64,000 bases of DNA. It comes from an uncultured bacterium (GTDB taxonomy: Bacteria; CSSED10-310; CALFER01). This document shows, one piece after another, positions 62,847 to 64,000 of the stretch. Position numbers and translations under genes: made by a program. The stretch is taken from positions 12,264 to 76,263 of the forward strand of contig CALFER010000086.1 of the NCBI GenBank assembly GCA_937951895.1, given 5' to 3'. The notes beneath the pieces were generated by a model. The model saw only the letters and a list, made by a program, of their open reading frames with translations. It made no database searches and had not been told where the DNA came from. Position 1 is the first letter of the stretch, and each line of letters begins with the position of its first letter.

Positions 62847-64000
62847 TCAGTAGCTCGACGTCCAGCCGAATTCCACGATATCGACATTCGAGACGATTTC
62901 AGTGACATCCGGATCCGTCATGGCGGCGATCAGACGCACGCCGGTCATGTCGCCGGCCCCCGTCGGCCAGATAAAGGAATCGATGATTTGGACCATGCTC
63001 AGATCGAGGGGAATCGATGGAATGAAGGAGAGATAATTGTCCGGAGTCGTTCCGAATCCGGGGCCGAAGAACAGCGTGTCGCCGACTTCCAGTAACACAA
63101 AAACCGGCATTCCGTCCAGATTGAAGGTGCTCGGATTCCGAATCCACAGCGAGCATCTGAACTCGTCGTACGGGTAGAACAGACGCCGTGAGAGATGGAT
63201 TTCGAGCAAGGCAGCTTCCGGTCCCGGGGTAAACGTCGGCGGAGGATCGGGATCGGGTGTCGGAGCGGCGGGTGCCGGGTTTTCGGCAATCAGCCGCCAA
63301 GTCCGATCGTCTTGAAAGAGAATCCACTTGTTGCTGATGGAAACAGCCAGTTCGATTGTATCGGGTGAGGCCGTGAAGACCGGCTCGGGAGGAAGCCAGG
63401 CGTCAGCATCCGAGGTCATCAGATACAATGTCCCGCCTGTATCCGCCCATGCGGCGTACTGCACGCCGTCCGGTGCCGCATCCACTCCTGCCGCGGTGAG
63501 GTCTCCCAGGTCGATGATGTCGGAATGAGCGCCCTTGATTCTGTAGGGGTTATCACCGAATTGATACATCGCAACCCAGTTGTCGCCGGATACCCAGTCT
63601 GCGACCAGGAAGCCGGGTCCGGGATATGATCCCGAGGCTGTGTATGTGGATTCCGGGATCAGGGAAACCAAACGTGTTTCGGTCGAAAACATTACTCCAT
63701 ACCGAATTTCCATTCGTGACTCTGATTTCAGATAGATGAAGACTGCTTCGGGAGTAAATGTCAGTTCCTCGGAGTACGACCAGAAGGGAGGGTGAGGGTT
63801 TGAATAGGAAATAGAGTAACCGTGTTCGATTCTGGTTGATTCGGTGATCCAGGTGTTCACGTTCACAGTCGCACGATACAGATCTCGATCCATCAGATAA
63901 TCGATCTGCAATGTATTGGGTGCAGACCACCCGATACAGGGTTCAGAGCCGGAGATCGGGATGGATCGCCGGGGATGCCAGCATCCGGATTCATGTTTGA
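62847..64000 (-). CDS. Paralogue of the 61113-62684 secreted protein, 5' end outside window
   Basis: The frame is open from the right edge (first full visible residues KHESGCWHPRR) to a stop at 62847, about 384 codons; the signal peptide lies beyond the window. Sequence and order follow the neighbour closely, for example QYAAWADTGGTLYLMTSD, a Pro-rich linker (PAPAAPTPDPDPPPTFTPGP), and the shared domain (LWIRNPSTFNLDG, VFVLLEVGDTLFFGPGFG, DSFIWPTG, SNVDIVEFGW). The carboxy ends of the two genes are nearly identical at DNA level, so the duplication is recent or being homogenised. The function is unknown. Confidence 0.9.
   Translation of the reverse strand, partial: KHESGCWHPRRSIPISGSEPCIGWSAPNTLQIDYLMDRDLYRATVNVNTWITESTRIEHGYSISYSNPHPPFWSYSEELTFTPEAVFIYLKSESRMEIRYGVMFSTETRLVSLIPESTYTASGSYPGPGFLVADWVSGDNWVAMYQFGDNPYRIKGAHSDIIDLGDLTAAGVDAAPDGVQYAAWADTGGTLYLMTSDADAWLPPEPVFTASPDTIELAVSISNKWILFQDDRTWRLIAENPAPAAPTPDPDPPPTFTPGPEAALLEIHLSRRLFYPYDEFRCSLWIRNPSTFNLDGMPVFVLLEVGDTLFFGPGFGTTPDNYLSFIPSIPLDLSMVQIIDSFIWPTGAGDMTGVRLIAAMTDPDVTEIVSNVDIVEFGWTSSY

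Noticed and set aside
1..64000. tRNA, rRNA, CRISPR and transposase genes
   Set aside because: No cloverleaf-like T-loop/acceptor pattern, no regular direct-repeat array and no transposase or integrase motifs were seen. A covariance search could still find a small RNA.
1..64000. Apparent excess of GATC and CGATCG words
   Set aside because: Could reflect codon preference for Ile/Asp/Arg in a high-GC genome; I could not compute the expected frequency.

Overview
The window looks like chromosomal DNA of a Gram-negative, probably uncultivated bacterium. It has high GC, tightly packed genes, many 4-base start/stop overlaps (ATGA or GTGA), a beta-barrel-like exported protein ending in Phe, a NosL-like protein, eukaryote-type Ser/Thr kinases with TPR or sulfatase-modifying-factor domains, and large secreted proteins with Thr/Pro-rich linkers. 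I cannot name the phylum. I found no tRNA, rRNA, CRISPR array, prophage or insertion sequence, and no gene-free stretch over 300 bases. Both ends cut through genes.

Layout. 1-5.9 kb (minus): a co-directional run of a papain-like protease, a TPR-GGDEF diguanylate cyclase, a haem-binding protein, a nitroreductase and a kinase, preceded by a decayed kinase remnant. 6.0-8.8 kb (plus): a secreted beta-helix protein, then a LOV-HD-GYP photoreceptor/c-di-GMP phosphodiesterase. 8.9-16.6 kb (plus): seven contiguous, mostly overlapping genes (UbiA prenyltransferase, radical SAM, lipid kinase, ThiL-like kinase, old-yellow-enzyme-like oxidoreductase, alpha-oxoamine synthase, epimerase/reductase) that read as one uncharacterised pathway, probably for a lipid or quinone-like product. 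25.5-16.7 kb (minus): four overlapping genes for large secreted beta-helix and beta-propeller proteins, divergent from a kinase-TPR gene; a perfect inverted repeat and facing promoters lie between them. 28.2-34.5 kb: cysteine synthase, an arylsulfotransferase-like protein, a small HD hydrolase, an anchored nuclease and a kinase-FGE fusion. 34.7-37.8 kb: a large secreted subtilase. 37.9-40.7 kb: a LysR regulator divergent from a KamA-family radical SAM gene. 40.7-45 kb: adenosine deaminase, nucleotidyltransferase, small proteins and an ATP-grasp-like protein. 45-48 kb (minus): NosL-like protein with an FtsX-like permease and ABC ATPase. 48.3-52.9 kb (plus): TMTC-like GT-C/TPR protein, DsbD_2/SafE-like transporter, ABC-F ATPase. 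52.9-60 kb (minus): outer-membrane-like protein, hybrid histidine kinase, and a PgeF/MBL/YgiQ overlapping set. 60.2-64 kb: a metallophosphatase and two tandem paralogous secreted proteins.

The main thread is a carboxy-terminal domain of about 100 residues (an Asn-Pro pair, then a V-L-x(3)-G-x-[YF]-[YF]-x-P-like strand, an F-x-W-P motif, and an ending near S-N-x(4)-F-x-W). It is found on eight exported proteins whose amino-terminal parts are unrelated: papain-type protease, subtilase, beta-helices, propeller-like folds. It looks like a lineage-specific surface-sorting or attachment module. Kinase genes sit divergently next to two of these loci. The other strong candidate for something undescribed is the seven-gene 8.9-16.6 kb operon.
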